NCBI GenBank assembly: GCA_963978265.1
Contig: CAXBQV010000043.1
Location: 1 to 14,032 of the forward strand
Source: JAKALQ01 sp963978265
GTDB lineage: Bacteria; Actinomycetota; Actinomycetes; S36-B12; UBA5976
Reading direction: 5' to 3'
Length of the DNA: 14,032 bases
In this document: in pieces, positions 12,764 to 14,032 of the stretch
Layout: every line of letters begins with the position of its first letter
How positions within the stretch are numbered: the first letter of the stretch is position 1
Made by a program: the position numbers and the translations under genes
Notes under the pieces: model-generated
Told to the model about the DNA's origin: nothing
Database searches by the model: none
The model's input: the letters and a program-made list of their open reading frames with translations, nothing else

Positions 12764-14032
12764 ATGTCGACGCGCACCTACGAGATCCGCACGTACGGAT
12801 GTCAGATGAATGCGCATGACTCCGAGCGCATTGCCGGGCTGCTCGAAGAGTCCGGATACGTCCCCGCTGCGGAAGGTGTGCTCGCCGATCTCGTCGTGTA
12901 CAACACCTGCGCCGTGCGTGACAACGCGGATCAGCGCCTGTACGGCAATGTCGGGCAGCTCGCGTCACGCAAGCCCGAGAACCCCGGCATGCAGATCGCG
13001 ATCGGCGGCTGCTTGGCACAGAAGGACCAGCACACGATCCTGCAGAAGGCGCCCTGGGTCGACGTCGTTTTCGGTACCCACAACATCGGCTCCCTTCCGG
13101 TGCTGCTCGAACGTGCGCGGATCCAGCAGGAGTCGCAGGCCGAGTTCCTCGAATCGCTTGAGGTGTTCCCGTCCACCCTGCCGACGAAACGTGAATCGTC
13201 GTTCGCCGCATGGGTGAGCATCAGCGTGGGCTGCAACAACACCTGCACGTTCTGCATCGTGCCGTCGTTGCGCGGCAAGGAAAAGGACCGTCGGCCCGGC
13301 GACATCCTCAACGAGATCACGGCACTTGTTGCCGACGGCGTCATCGAAGTCACGCTGCTCGGCCAGAACGTCAACGCGTACGGCGTCGAATTCGGTGATC
13401 GGGAGGCGTTCGCGAAACTGCTGCGCGCCTGTGGCGAGATCGAGGGCCTCGAGCGGGTGCGCTTCACCTCGCCGCATCCGAAGGACTTCACCGACGACGT
13501 CATCGCCGCGATGGCCGAGACGCCGAACGTGATGCCGCAGTTGCATATGCCACTGCAATCGGGCAGCGATCGGATCCTTGCGGCGATGAAACGTTCGTAT
13601 CGTTCGGAGAAGTACCTCGGCATCCTCGACCGTGTCCGTGCCGCAATGCCGGATGCAGCCATCACCACGGACATCATCGTCGGCTTCCCCGGCGAAACCG
13701 ATGAGGACTTCGAGCAAACGCTCGACGTCGTGCGCAAGGCGCGCTTCAGCGGAGCGTTCACCTTCGAGTATTCACCTCGGCCAGGTACGCCTGCGGCAAC
13801 AATGGAGGAACAGGTGCCCGCAGCAGTGGTGAGCGAGCGCTACATGCGCCTTGTCGAGTTGCAGAACGAGATCGCGTGGGAAGAGAACAAGCGGAAGCTC
13901 GGCGAAGTCGTCGAAGTGATCGTGCGCGAGGCCGAAGGGAAGAAGGACGACCGCACGGATTCGGCGTGTTCTCGTCGAATTCCTTGGAGTTCGCATCGTG
14001 CAGACCGCCGATCGTGCGCGCATACTCGATGA
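12764..14032 (+). CDS. miaB: tRNA-2-methylthio-N6-dimethylallyladenosine synthase MiaB, C-terminus lost at a junction
   Basis: MiaB is a radical-SAM methylthiotransferase that adds a methylthio group to isopentenyl-A37 of tRNAs reading U-starting codons. The N-terminal cluster cysteines are Cys13 (YGCQMN), Cys49 (NTCAVRDNAD) and Cys83 (GGCLAQ). The radical-SAM motif CNNTCTFC holds Cys157, Cys161 and Cys164, and MPLQSGSDR and FPGETDEDFE follow. The real protein sequence is readable to about base 13957 (VIVREAEGKKDDRT), in the early TRAM domain, where a histidine and more TRAM sequence are expected. The residues after it up to the TGA at 14030 are arginine- and serine-rich and match no MiaB. 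They are the reverse of a pyrG piece. The true gene should be some 60-100 residues longer, and the in-frame stop is accidental. Confidence 0.9.
   Translation: MSTRTYEIRTYGCQMNAHDSERIAGLLEESGYVPAAEGVLADLVVYNTCAVRDNADQRLYGNVGQLASRKPENPGMQIAIGGCLAQKDQHTILQKAPWVDVVFGTHNIGSLPVLLERARIQQESQAEFLESLEVFPSTLPTKRESSFAAWVSISVGCNNTCTFCIVPSLRGKEKDRRPGDILNEITALVADGVIEVTLLGQNVNAYGVEFGDREAFAKLLRACGEIEGLERVRFTSPHPKDFTDDVIAAMAETPNVMPQLHMPLQSGSDRILAAMKRSYRSEKYLGILDRVRAAMPDAAITTDIIVGFPGETDEDFEQTLDVVRKARFSGAFTFEYSPRPGTPAATMEEQVPAAVVSERYMRLVELQNEIAWEENKRKLGEVVEVIVREAEGKKDDRTDSACSRRIPWSSHRADRRSCAHTR
13958..14030 (-). CDS. pyrG: Internal fragment of CTP synthase (PyrG), inverted at the contig end
   Basis: On the reverse strand, bases 14030 down to about 13958 read IEYARTIGGLHDANSKEFDENTPN. 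This resembles the PyrG stretch in the glutamine amidotransferase domain just after the nucleophile-elbow region (compare E. coli IEYARNVAGMENANSTEF). There the enzyme normally continues into a hydrophobic strand, but here the similarity stops at the miaB junction and the reading turns into antisense of miaB. The piece has neither start nor stop. PyrG makes CTP from UTP and glutamine. A gene fragment internal at both ends, set inside another gene, is best explained by a chimeric join. Confidence 0.6.

Noticed and set aside
1..14032. tRNA or rRNA genes, CRISPR arrays, insertion sequences, phage genes
   Set aside because: No cloverleaf-like, regularly repeated, transposase or phage sequences were seen. 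Genes are housekeeping and closely spaced.

Overview
This GC-rich window comes from an actinobacterium (Actinomycetota). The gene order thyX-dapA-rnj-ftsK-(RodZ-like)-rimO-pgsA-cinA-clgR-(TetR-like)-DUF3046-recA-recX-miaB is a conserved chromosomal core block of that phylum. Flavin-dependent ThyX, ClgR, DUF3046 and a LexA box of the TCGAAC-N4-GTTCGA type all agree with this. The genus cannot be read from the sequence. Nearly all genes lie on the + strand, packed tightly with several 1-4 base stop/start overlaps.

Layout. 1-603: the C-terminal half of an EamA (DMT) transporter, joined at its left end to unrelated sequence. 611-3926: thymidylate synthase ThyX, dihydrodipicolinate synthase DapA and ribonuclease J. 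3987-7241: the DNA translocase FtsK and a membrane-anchored RodZ-like helix-turn-helix protein. 7264-9718: the overlapping run rimO-pgsA-cinA (ribosomal protein S12 methylthiolation, phospholipid head-group transfer, nicotinamide-nucleotide amidase). 9759-10909: clgR, a TetR-like regulator and a DUF3046 small protein. 10910-11142: the only long gene-free stretch, holding GC-rich repeats, a perfect SOS box, a -10 element and a structured recA leader. 11143-12733: recA, a perfect 14-bp hairpin, and recX. 12764 to the right end: the tRNA methylthiotransferase miaB, truncated.

Regulation readable from the DNA. Four genes (dapA, ftsK, rimO, miaB) have a TANNNT -10-like hexamer ending only 6-9 bases before the ATG and no good Shine-Dalgarno sequence, as in leaderless actinobacterial transcripts. 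recA instead has a LexA operator, a roughly 100-nt leader with hairpins and a strong AAGGAG. recX lies behind a terminator-like hairpin, so it is probably made by read-through from recA.

Both ends look artificial. The last ~75 bases encode, on the opposite strand, an internal piece of CTP synthase (PyrG) that interrupts miaB inside its TRAM domain. The first ~100 bases also do not fit the EamA gene. Inverted joins at contig ends suggest amplification or assembly chimeras, for example from a single-cell genome. No mobile element, CRISPR array, tRNA or rRNA was seen. I found no clearly new system; the least understood part is the TetR-like/DUF3046 pair in front of recA.
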